Source: Chlorella sp. KRBP (Eukaryota > Chlorophyta > Trebouxiophyceae > Chlorellales > Chlorellaceae). Taken from it: a stretch of DNA of 64,000 nucleotides. A program made the translations under genes and the position numbers. This document shows, piece after piece, positions 44,099-53,668 of this stretch. The number at the start of each line of letters is the position of its first letter. The stretch's first letter is position 1. The notes under the pieces were generated by a model, which was not told the origin of the DNA, did not search any database, and saw only the letters and a program-made list of their open reading frames with translations. The stretch spans positions 1 through 64,000 of the forward strand of contig QAXK01000427.1 of the NCBI GenBank assembly GCA_004335735.1. Reading direction: 5' to 3'.

Positions 44099-45826
44099 AT
44101 GGTGTCCGGCGCCGGCGCGCGCGGCGATGGCAAGGTCGGGGTGCTCTTCGTTTGCCTAGGTGCGCCAGCAACAGCCACCGTTCCACAGCACATCAGGTGA
44201 CGTGAGGTGCAGCAGCGGCATGGGTGGCTCCGTGCGGGCAGGGACCGGCCTGTGCAGGGGATGAGGCGACCGAGATGAGGCGGACCCATTCGCAGCAGCA
44301 GCGCTGTGCTCCCATGTTACGCATGCCTGCAGGCAACATCTGCCGGTCCCCTAGCGCTGAGGCAGTGTTCAAAGCGGTGGTTGAGCGTCAGGGGCTGCAG
44401 AGCAAGTTCTTCATCGACTCGTGCGGCACGGGGGGCGGCAGCGCCGACTGGTGCGTGTACCTGGCGCTACTCGTGGTGCCTGCCACGTGTGCACACGCAA
44501 TCAGCCAGTGTCAATAGGACAGGCTCAGTGCCGGTCCTGGTCGCTGCCTCTGTTCCCGAGTGTCAGGAAAGGAGCTAGTCAGTCATCCACGCAGTTGCTC
44601 CCACTCCGTGACTCCGTTCCCAGGTATCGGGAAGGTGGCTACTCGTACCACGAAGGTGATCCTTCAGATGAGCGCATGACGGCCGCTGCTGTCAGGCGGG
44701 GCGTCCACCTCACCTCCAGGTGCGCCCTCTTCAAGGTGACAGGCACTGGGCAGGCAGAGTGTGCTACAGCAGCAAGGCAGCTGTGCCTCACAGGCGGCAG
44801 TCGCTGGTGTTTGGTGGCAGTCAGAGGGTGCACCAGCTGGCAGGGTGCGCCTCTCAGCTGCAAGCACTCTCCTGCACCTGCTGTGAGCACGGAGAGATGC
44901 AATTGCACAAGTGGCAACCGTTCAGCCCAGCACCAGGCGCACTTGGGCCTGACGAGCAGGCATGGTCGACTCATCGTAGCCTCTTGTGTGTGTGCAGGTC
45001 CAGGCCCCTGCAGCCTGTGGACCTGGCCCAGTTCGACTACGTGATCGGCATGGAGAGCAAGAACGTGCGCGCCATCCAGGTGCGTCCCACATCAGACCGC
45101 TCAATGCACCTGCGATGTGACAGGGCACGCACGCGTCGTGGAGATGAGAGCAGCATGTGACGTGGCACCAATGGCCCCTCTAGGCTCTGTGACCAACTTG
45201 TGTGTGTGTGCAGACAGCAGCTGACTACTGGGCGGGCCGCAGCAGCGGGCGGGACGTCGTGCCTCCTGAGTACAGGTGCGTATAGCCTCCTGAATATAGG
45301 TGAGTACAGGAGCGCCCTGACTGGCGAATGGCACTGTGGCCCCGAAGCAGGCCAGAGCAGGTTCTAGTTGCTGCCTGACGGCCTGACGGTAGCACTATGG
45401 CATCGCCACTGCTACAGAAGTGACTGCGGCGGGCGGCTATGGCCACTAACCAGGGGCACGCCACTGCACCTGTCCCCTACCACGTGGCACGTATACGCGC
45501 AGGTCCAAGTGCAGCCTCATGACCGACTACCTGCCGGCTTCGTCCAAGTTTGCCGGTGCCAAGCTGGTGCCGGATCCCTACTACTCGGGCCAGGCAGCCT
45601 TTGAGCAGGTGACGCGCTGGCACTGCAGGCTGGGCGAGAGCGGGCTGATTGCAGGAACGTGAGCCACGAGAGCACTGCTGGGCGAGCCGGAATGTGATTG
45701 GCACGCTCTGCTCGCATGACCTGCTGCTGCACGTGTCAGGTGCTGGACCTCTTGGAGGACTGCTGTGAGGGGCTGCTGCAGCACATCGTCACAGAGCGGC
45801 AACTGTCCGCACGCTCCACCGCGTGA
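44099..45826 (+). CDS. Low-molecular-weight protein tyrosine phosphatase
   Basis: Exons 44099-44159, 44333-44450, 44624-44719, 44998-45079, 45214-45275, 45503-45608, 45740-45826 give 203 residues. The P-loop is VLFVCLGNICRSP with catalytic Cys19 and Arg25 in C-x5-R, interrupted by intron 1. The general-acid aspartate is in the late motif VPDPYY. DYVIGMESKN and ADYW are also family-typical. It hydrolyses phosphotyrosine and is expected in the cytosol. It is longer than the usual 150-160 residues because of a VRRGVHLTSRSRPLQPVDLA region and a C-terminal tail. The stop lies 276 bp from the convergent PRP39 stop. Confidence 0.94.
45261..45302 (+). repeat. Copy of LMW-PTP exon 5 tail plus donor
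   Basis: The exon 5 end GCCTCCTGAGTACAG then GTGCG is followed at once by GCCTCCTGAATATAG then GTGAG, giving two candidate donors 24 bp apart. Confidence 0.8.
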
Positions 45827-46102
45827 CACCTCCTTGTGACTGCTCCTCGGAATTCGTATCCCTGCTCACGTGACCACCACCGTCATCGCTCGAGGAGTCT
45901 TGCAACGCGCCCTGGGTTGTGACCCAGCAGGAGCTCAGACAAGCAGCACGGTGCAAGCAGCACAAAGGCAACAGGGGACCACCACCAAGGCAAAGCGATG
46001 CAAAGCAGAGCACAGCAAAGGCACAAGTGAGCAGCAACCGTCAAGCAGGCACCCGGCGTCGGTCCCTCACCACCACCCACCGCGCGCCTCCCAGCCGGCC
46101 TC

Positions 46103-49100
46103 TCAATAGTACCCGCCCCCGTACCCCCCCTGCCCGTAGCCCCCCGCACCGTACCCGCCTCCATACCCTCCTTGCCCGTACCCCCCTGCAGCGTACCCCC
46201 CACCGTACCCTCCCTGTGCCGGTGGGTACCCATGGTGCGCGTGTGCCCCGCCGTACCCGCCCACGTGCGGCGACGCCCCCGCCTCAGGGCCCCTTGCCGC
46301 CTTGTATGGCGGCGCCGCCTGGGCATACCCACCCGCGTACCCACCACCGTAGTAATCCGGCTCGGCCACACGCTTCCGCGCCCCCACCACGCCATACGTG
46401 CCGCCAGCCGCACCTCCCGCCGCAGCAGCAGCGCCGCCATCCGCCGCCGCAACAGACGACGCGGCGAACGAGGGCGGCAGCGAGAAGCGCGCGGCGTGCG
46501 CGGCCTCAGCCGCCAGCGCCTCGTTGAGTGTGCCGTGCGCGTCGGCAACCTCGACGCTGCGTGCGCTGAGCTCCTCCCGGTCCTTCTCGGGCAGGCCCCT
46601 CACGGCGCCCTCCTCAGCGCTGTGACCAGCAGCAGCGGGTGGGTCGGCGGTGGCACACTCGAAGAGCGGCGCCACGCGGGACCAGACGTCGGGCCCGCCG
46701 AGTGAGAGCTCGAGGTGGATGGCGGCTTCCCACAGGTGGCGCGAGGTGGGGGCCACGCCCAGGGCGTCGCGGAGCACCTCGCGGGCCTTGGGCACGTCGT
46801 TGGCCACCTGTTAGACGTTGGCATGCACACACACACGCATGTGGTTAGTTGCCAAGCAGATGCAAGTCGCGCCTCACACAAGTGAGTGTGCTCAGCAGGA
46901 GGTGCCTGAACCGTCTAAACAGAGCGCAGCCTAGACACGGCCATGCCACAGATTCTACCGGAAAGGGATCCGCTCACCTCCTTGAGGAACGAGGCGTACT
47001 GCAGGCACAGGAAGGCGTACTGCTTGGTGCTGCCACCGCCGCCGCTGCCGTTGCTGCTGGTGGCGGGCGGGGTGCTCCGCGGCTTGCTCTCCTCCTCGGC
47101 CGCCGCCTGCTTGTCCTGCTGATCCTGGTGCAGCTTGTCCTGCTCCTTGGACAGGGCCGACGCCCACACGGCGGTGGCCGCGGCAAGGTCACCCTGCACG
47201 GGAACAGGGCAACAGGGGAGCGAACGTGTTGCACACCACAAGCTGTGTGTTGCCTGTGGTTGCCATTGGGCATGATGATACGCTCACCAGCAAGCTTGCG
47301 ATGCGCACTTCGGTTGCACACGTGAGCCGGTGTGCAGTGAGGCGCTCATTGTCACGAGTCAAGGCCCCCCATTCACAAGTCACACCCACGCCTCACTCGC
47401 TCACCTGGCGCCTCTCAAAGTTGGCAAACGCAGCCACCGCCGTCAGCAGCTGCGGCGCCAGCTCGCCCAGCACGTGCTGGTAGTGCGCCCGCGCCTGCGC
47501 CGCCTGCCCCCTTCGCTCGGCCTGCCTTGCCGCCAGCAGCCAGGCCTCGGGGCGCTGCTTGCAGAAGAGCGTGGTGGCGCGCTGCAGCGCCGCGTCCGCC
47601 TCGTCCGCCTTGCCGTGCGCCTCCAGCCAGCGCACGTACCGCTCCCAAAACTCTGCGCATCGCCGAGCCACGTTGCAAGTGGCGGCAGCAGCGGCGCACG
47701 CGCACGGGGCAAAGGGGAGGGTGTGAGGGGCGGGGCGGCGGGAGGGAGGGTGGGAGGTGCAAGAGGGAGGAGGGGAGCAGAGGCCTGCGTGCGTGCGGAG
47801 GAGTTGGTCCGTCCCTCCTTCTGCACCGGGGACAGCTTGAGCTGGTGCGTGCGGTGGAGCTGGACTTACGCACTGCTTGATCCCCCTCTGGTGTTACCCG
47901 TTACGGGGAGGGGAAGAGAGGTGTCAATGGGACGGCGGCAGCGCTTGGTAGCCAGGGCAGCCCAGTGACGGGAGGGAAAGCACACAGGTCCCGCAGAGCA
48001 CAGGTCGCCACCGCACAGTCGTTGCAAGAGCACAGTGCGGGTGCGTGCTGGTGCGTGCGCAAACTGCAGCTGTTACTACGGCTGGCTGCGGTGCAAATGC
48101 AAAGAACCAGAGATGCGACCCCACCTTCCCTCCTGTTGCACGCGCGTGGGCACAAGCAGGCAGGGTGGAGGCGGTGAGTGCAGAGGGGTGAGGGGAGCAG
48201 CGACTGCAGCAGCGTGCACCCACAGAGCGCTGCTTTTGGGGCGCCACTTACCGTGACGCTGCCGGGGCGTGGGCTGACGGAAGCCACCGACCGACAACCG
48301 ACACCGACACCTGCAGTGCTGGTCAGGCTCCAGATGTTGTTGACGCGCCCCCTGCTTCCCCCCTTTTCCCCTCCCACTGCTGAGTCTGCAACGCTTGCTT
48401 AAAAATCTCCCATTCCCCCCCAAGCCCCCCGCTCCCACCCACCCCACCCCACAGTGGTACAGTATACGCTGCGTGCGAGGTGCGGCACTGACTGACTGCT
48501 CACCTGGGTAGTTGGCGCAGGGCACCAGGCACCGCTCGTAGATGGTTTGCGTGGCGGGCAGGTCCTGTGGCTGCTGCGCCTCGACGTGGTCCAGGTAGCG
48601 CACCCAGTTGACCAGCTGCGACTGGTCCAGGGGCTTGACGTGCCACCAGGTGCGCTTGATGCCCTCCTCGTAGGGACGGCGCAACTCGGCCAGCAGGCGG
48701 GAGGACACGGTGACGGCGTCAAACGAGGCAACCCACGTGGCCTGCGCGTGGTGTGGTATGTGTGTGTGTGTGGTGGGAGTGGGGCGGGAGTGGGTGGGAG
48801 GCGTCAGTGCGAGGCGAGCCACAGCCTGGTCTGCACGGGAGCGGCATACACCAGCTGGTTGGGCTGGCAGCAAGCTTGGCCGGCAACGTAGGCGTGAATT
48901 CATGATGGCGTACATGATACAGACGGAGCTCCTGGAAGCGAGACTGGCACGTGAGCAGTGTACACACACCACACCACACCTCCCCCAGCCGAGCCCCTGC
49001 ACACACCAACCGACGACCAATTGCCACCACGCACCCTGATGTCATCGTCCGTCACGCCCGTATCCGCCGCCGCCACCTCCGCCGCCGCCTCCGCCGCCAC

Positions 49101-50899
49101 CACCGCCTGGTCAGCCTCTGCCGCCGCCCCTGCCGCCGCCGCAGCTGCCGCCGCCGCCGCCTCCGCGTCCAGGCCCTCTGCCGGCGGGAGGGTGGCGGCC
49201 TCCCTTGCCTTGGCAGCCTCCTGCCGGGCCGTCTCCACGGCCTGCCGGGCGGCTTCGGCGGCGTCCGTCTTGTTCTTCTTGACTTGCTCGGTCCAGTGGG
49301 TGACGAGCTCGGGCGTGAGCAGCTCGTCCAGGGTCTTGGAGGCAACGTACTGCTTCAGGCTGCGGGTGTGTGTATATACGGACAGGATGGTATGATGTGG
49401 CTTTTGGCAAGGCAAAGGGCAGCGACTGGACGTGGTGGGGTCAGGAACAAAAGGGTGCAGGTAGCAAAGCAAGGTACCCCTGGCGCGGCACACACCTTGC
49501 ATGAGGCAGCGTGCTCCAGCCACGGCCCCAGCACCACACACCCACGCTGTGCGTGCGCAGCACCACGGAGGCGCCTCCTTCGCCTGCCTGCCACGCGCTC
49601 ACCTGGCCGTGTACCTGGGCAGCTCCCTGATGGGGTGCGCCAGCGCGCGCGCGTAGGCCTCCACCACGCGGGTGGGGTCGCCCATCTCCTCCTCCAGCGC
49701 CACCAGCTTGTCCCACAGCTGGTGGGCGGTGTAGTCGGAGCCGTTGAACTGCAGCGCGCGGTCGTAGATCCTGCAAACGAATGCATTGTGCACCCGGTCA
49801 ACACCCTTTGCATCAGCAGCAGTTGCCGCGCAGCCACCCATGGCCCTGACATCTGTTGACTGTGCACACAAGTGCAAGTAGAAGTGTGCTCTCTGTCCTG
49901 GGTGTCATGCTCACTGCAGCAAGCAGCGAGGACGCACGGGATGCGCCGGGCATGAGTGTGCAGTGCGGGGCCGTATGCTGCTCACTTGCGGACGTCGTCG
50001 ACGCTTGCGGCTTGCGACTTTTTGAACGAGGCGTAGTCACGCCACAGGTCCATGGAGTAGGGCGTGGCCTCTGTGCCACGAGCATACACCTGCGGGCAGC
50101 ACACGCGCCACACAAGCATGCCTCGCTGTACTTGCGGGCAGAGGTGGCGACCATGCACCCAGGAGGCCACCAAGGCCACACACAGCTCTTCCAGATGCGC
50201 GCACAGGACCCTCACCTCGAGCGCCTTTTCTGCGTTGCCGTGGCGGTTCTCAGCCTCTGCGTACTTGCGCCAGTAGCCGAAGCAGAGCGGGTAGGCGGGC
50301 AGGAACTCCTCGTACACACCACGAAGGCGCTCCAGGTCATCCTGCAGGCGGCAGAAGTAGGAGAGACTGCTGTTGTTGCGTGGCCTAAGGGTGCTCCCGG
50401 CTGCTGCGGTCTGCGTGCCGGCGCGTGTGCGCCCGACGGGCTATGCGCCGCTGCGCCCCTGCCCCTGGCAGTTCCAGATGCGTCTGGCGCCAGTGCCAGT
50501 GCGCTAATGTCAGTCCAGCGCCACAGCTGGGCCTTGCTTTGCTGCTTGCTCCTGGGCTCACCAGCTTCTCTGCCGTCGTGATGAGCGCCGTCCACGCGTT
50601 GAAGTCGCTCGGCGCCTCGTGCACCTTGTTCCACTGGTCCGTCAGCACGGCGATCAGCGGGTTCGGCGGCGCTGGCGCTGCGCGATGGGGCGATGGGGCG
50701 CAATGTGTGTGTGTGCACAGGGAAGGAGCAGCCAAGCCATCCCTGCACAAGCCTAGGCCTCACCTGGCTCAGCTGATGCCTTCTCCTCCTGCCCATTCTC
50801 CTCCGCCGCTGCGGTCTCCATGCCATTGGCTTGCTGCTCGGGCTGCGCGGCGCTGGAGTCCATCGCCTGCGCTGCAGCTGAGGCCTCGTCGACCTCCAT
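46103..50899 (-). CDS. PRP39: Pre-mRNA splicing factor PRP39 (HAT-repeat, U1 snRNP)
   Basis: Exons 50764-50899, 50562-50677, 50216-50341, 49986-50089, 49603-49770, 49035-49359, 48914-48931, 48504-48741, 47405-47652, 46978-47193, 46103-46807 give 799 residues. HAT repeats run through most of it, for example VYEEFLPAYPLCFGYWRKYA, GTEATPYSMDLWRDYASFKK and RATTLFCKQRPEAWLLAARQ. The HVKPLDQSQLVNWVRYLDHV segment is the PRP39 hallmark. PRP39 helps dock the U1 snRNP on 5' splice sites. An Ala-rich stretch lies in exon 6. The 18-nt exon 7 (ELRLYH) is tentative. The last 75 residues are a GGY-rich, prion-like tail that I do not associate with the family. Intron 8 is the longest in the gene (851 bp). 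Confidence 0.9.
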
Positions 50900-51057
50900 T
50901 GTTGAAGTGAATCGCGAGTGCGTGTCTGCGGCGGTGCGGCTGTGCGCGAGCGTCGCCACCGGCCGAGCTCTTCCCCGAGATCTGCATGAGGTCTTTGCAG
51001 GAGGAGAAGGAGATGCGAGAGAGTTCAGGCCCTTCACGCAGCCCAACTTGCGCGAAG
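50900..51057. promoter_or_regulatory. Divergent promoter, PRP39 / TOM6
   Basis: Only 158 bp between start codons, the tightest divergent pair in the window. Geometry only. Confidence 0.5.
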
Positions 51058-51183
51058 ATGTTCGCCCCTCGCAAGCCCGACGTGAACAAGGCCATCAAGG
51101 AGCTCAACACGAACCTGGTGATTTTCGGCGTGCTGGCCGCCACCGTGCGCCTGGTGCCCTACGTGCTGCACGTCCTCAACTGA
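51058..51183 (+). CDS. TOM6: TOM6-like mitochondrial outer-membrane import subunit
   Basis: Single exon, 41 residues, starting MFAPRKPDVNKAIKELNTNL and ending with a hydrophobic anchor (VIFGVLAATVRLVPYVLHVL). Plant TOM6 proteins share the MF..RKPD start, a short amphipathic helix, and one tail anchor with a V/I-R-x-x-PYVL motif, here VRLVPYVL. Plant homologues are about 54 residues, so this is slightly short. It would stabilise the TOM complex in the outer membrane. The ATG was chosen because the family begins at MF; an upstream in-frame ATG at 50986 would add a charged, unrelated extension. ASH2 starts 73 bp after its stop on the same strand. Confidence 0.75.
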   Translation: MFAPRKPDVNKAIKELNTNLVIFGVLAATVRLVPYVLHVLN

Positions 51184-51256
51184 GGAGGCGCGCGGCCACG
51201 CCCGCCCGGGGCCCCAGTCCCCGCAGCAGCGCCGCAGCTCGCCAGCGCTAGACAAG

Positions 51257-53102
51257 ATGGCGGAGGGGCCACTGCAGGTGGCAGAGGCTACGCCAGCGCC
51301 AGAGGAGGACATGCAGGTGGTGGCTAATGGCGACGCGGCAGGTGGCGGAGGTGCCGCCGCGGCGGCAGAGGGCCAGGGGCAGGACCAGCAGCCCGACGCG
51401 CAGGCGGCAGATCAGACGCAGCACCGCAGCAAGCCCAAGCAGAAGAAGCGGGGGCGCTCAGCGGCGGCCGCGCAAGAGGACGTGGCGCTGGTGGCCAGCC
51501 AGGCGGAGCACGTGCGCATCGTCCGGGTGCGTCGTCGCTCGAAATCGTGTGGGGCGTCTCGCACACACTCGTCGCCGTGCTGCAGTGTCTCCAGCATGTG
51601 AGTGTCTGCAGCACAGTATCTGCCTCACATTCGTCCAGCGACCCTGCCACGCGCGCAGGTAGACACGCGCAAGGACGTCAACTCGGACGACCGCAGCGTG
51701 GTGCAATTGTCAAAGGTGGGCCGGGCGGCGCAGCTGGTGGTGTCGGAGGACCGCCGTAGCGTGACGGGACACAAGGGCTTCAGGACGGCGCGCGGCTCGC
51801 ACGGGGTATACCAGGTGAGAGGGCGGTGATGACTGGTGCGAGGTGCCTCGTGCGCATGGACACGTGCAAGCGGGCAAAGCATGCGTGGCCGGCATGTCAT
51901 CACATGCGCGTGTGGATGCCCGTGCAGCGGCGGTGCCAAGCCAACGTGTGTGTGCGCGTGCGCCTTCTCCGCCACGCTCTCGCAGGGCGGGACGTGGTAC
52001 TGCGAGGTGGAGGTGGTGCACCTTGGCCGCACCGGCCACGTGCGGCTGGGCTGGTGCACGCAGCGTGCCGAGCTGCAGGCGCCCGTGGGCTTTGACGGCT
52101 TTGGCGTGTGCTACCGGGACCTGGAGGGCAGCAAGGTGCACAAGGGGCTGAGGGAGGCGTACGGCAAGCCATACAGGGAGGGCGACGTGGTGAGTTGAGC
52201 TGAGGGGAGGGGGCTAATGGGACGCGCTACACGTGTCAATGCAAACGGCGGCGTTTTGGGCCTCTGCGTGTCGGGCTGCACGTCATGAGTGCTAGTGCTC
52301 TCTCCTGGTGCAGGTGGGCCTGATGATTTACATGCCCGAGGGAGGGCGCAGCATGGAGCAGACAGACCGCCCGGTGGCCCGGTACAAGGGAGCGCTCTAC
52401 TATGTGGAAGAGGCGGAGCCAGAGCCGCAGCCACTCAAGGTGAGCGCGTCTTGCTGTGGCTCAAAAGCAGCGGCTGCTAGGTGACTGGCCAGTGTGTTGG
52501 GTCGCTTGTGTGCTTGCCGAATCCCTGCTGTCAGAGTGGAGAGAAGCTCTGCCCAGTAATGACCAAACAGCGACCAGTGCGTTCGCCTCCCCTTTGCGTT
52601 GCACCACAGGGCAGCAAGGTGGCGTTCACCCTCAACGGCGAGCTGCAGGGCGTGGCGTACACTGACCTGCTGGAGGGCACCTACTACCCAGCTGCCTCCC
52701 TCTACACGCAGCCGCAGCAGTCCGAGGGCGCCACGGTGCGCTTCAACTTTGGGCCTGACTTCAAGTACCCGCCGCCACAGGTGTGTGGACTTGCTTGCCA
52801 TCTGTGTGCACTGACTCTCAGTGACGCGTTGGAATGGAGGGACCTGCCGCACGCAAGGTGCAACGGGTGCCGTGGCGTCGTTTTGGCCGCAGTTGGAGGA
52901 CTGCCCTCCCGCCCAGCCCGTCTCCAGCCTGGCCCAAGCGCCCGTGCCCCCAGAAGCAGCGGCTGCGCTGACGCCTGGTGCACCTGGAACGGGCGGCGGT
53001 GACGGGGCGGTGGCGCCCAGCGCACCGGACGCGGGCGGCATGGAGGTGGAGGCGGCGGCAGGCGGTTCTGTTGCTGGCGCTGCGGCCATGGATGTTGCGT
53101 GA
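51257..53102 (+). CDS. ASH2: ASH2/TRAUCO, COMPASS histone H3K4 methyltransferase subunit
   Basis: Exons 51257-51526, 51659-51814, 51986-52189, 52314-52439, 52610-52780, 52893-53102 give 378 residues. A SPRY domain covers about residues 100-305: GHKGFRTARGSHGVYQGGTW, HVRLGWCTQRAELQAPVGFD, GVCYRDLEGSKVHKGLRE, YGKPYREGDVVGLMIYMP and TYYPAASLYTQPQQSEGATV. These match the ASH2L family, which with WDR5, RBBP5 and a SET-domain enzyme forms the nuclear H3K4 methyltransferase core. A basic patch (KPKQKKRGR) near residue 60 is a likely nuclear signal. There is no PHD or winged-helix region, as in plant TRAUCO. Ala/Gly-rich acidic tails flank the domain. Confidence 0.93.
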
Positions 53103-53668
53103 TGCGCTCGAGTTGCTGCAAATCACAAGCTGTCGACGAGTTCGAATCGAATGACTCGTTCAGCGCGCGCCCTCGCCTGGAATCGGCGCCAGAAGCCGTC
53201 CGCGCACAACGCCAACGCACTGCAGTCAGGCGCTGGATCCTCGATCGCCGCACACGCAGACTGCTCCGGCCTGCGCCAGGCCGCTCCACCCTGCGCCAGG
53301 CGGCCAGCAGTCCACTCAATGCGCATTTGAGCACCTGCAAGAGCGCCTGGGGGCCTGCCACAGTGTGTTCGTCCACAGGTGAGTTGGTGGCGCACGGGGA
53401 CGCGCCAACGGTGGGCCATCACGCAGCAAACTGCCGCCACGGCGTGCGTCCAGCACTGCAAGCAGGCGAGCAGCACCATCCAGAAGGGCATGCACGCAGC
53501 GACAAGTGCCACACAAGGGCGCGCCACGCACGCACACTGACTAACCGCCTCCGCAGGGCCCGCATCGCGTGATCACCCACCGCCAGCGCCGTTGAGACAG
53601 CAAGCGTGGGCTCCTCAACACGCTGCTTCCACTCACCAAGCAGCCACTACGCAGACTCAGCGCAAATC
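53103..53668. other. Intergenic, ASH2 3' flank / phosphatase 5' flank
   Basis: 566 bp without a supported gene. It likely contains the ASH2 3' UTR and the phosphatase promoter. A 157-codon open frame here has no recognisable domain. Confidence 0.5.

Noticed and set aside
48240..48290. Apparent shared peptide (TVTLPGRG) between a PRP39 intron and sequence antisense to the F-box gene near 43083
   Set aside because: The match is about 15 bp and antisense in both; chance in GC-rich sequence is enough.
53099..53572. 157-codon plus open frame after ASH2
   Set aside because: Starts 4 bases before the ASH2 stop in another frame, has no domain and sits where the 3' UTR should be.
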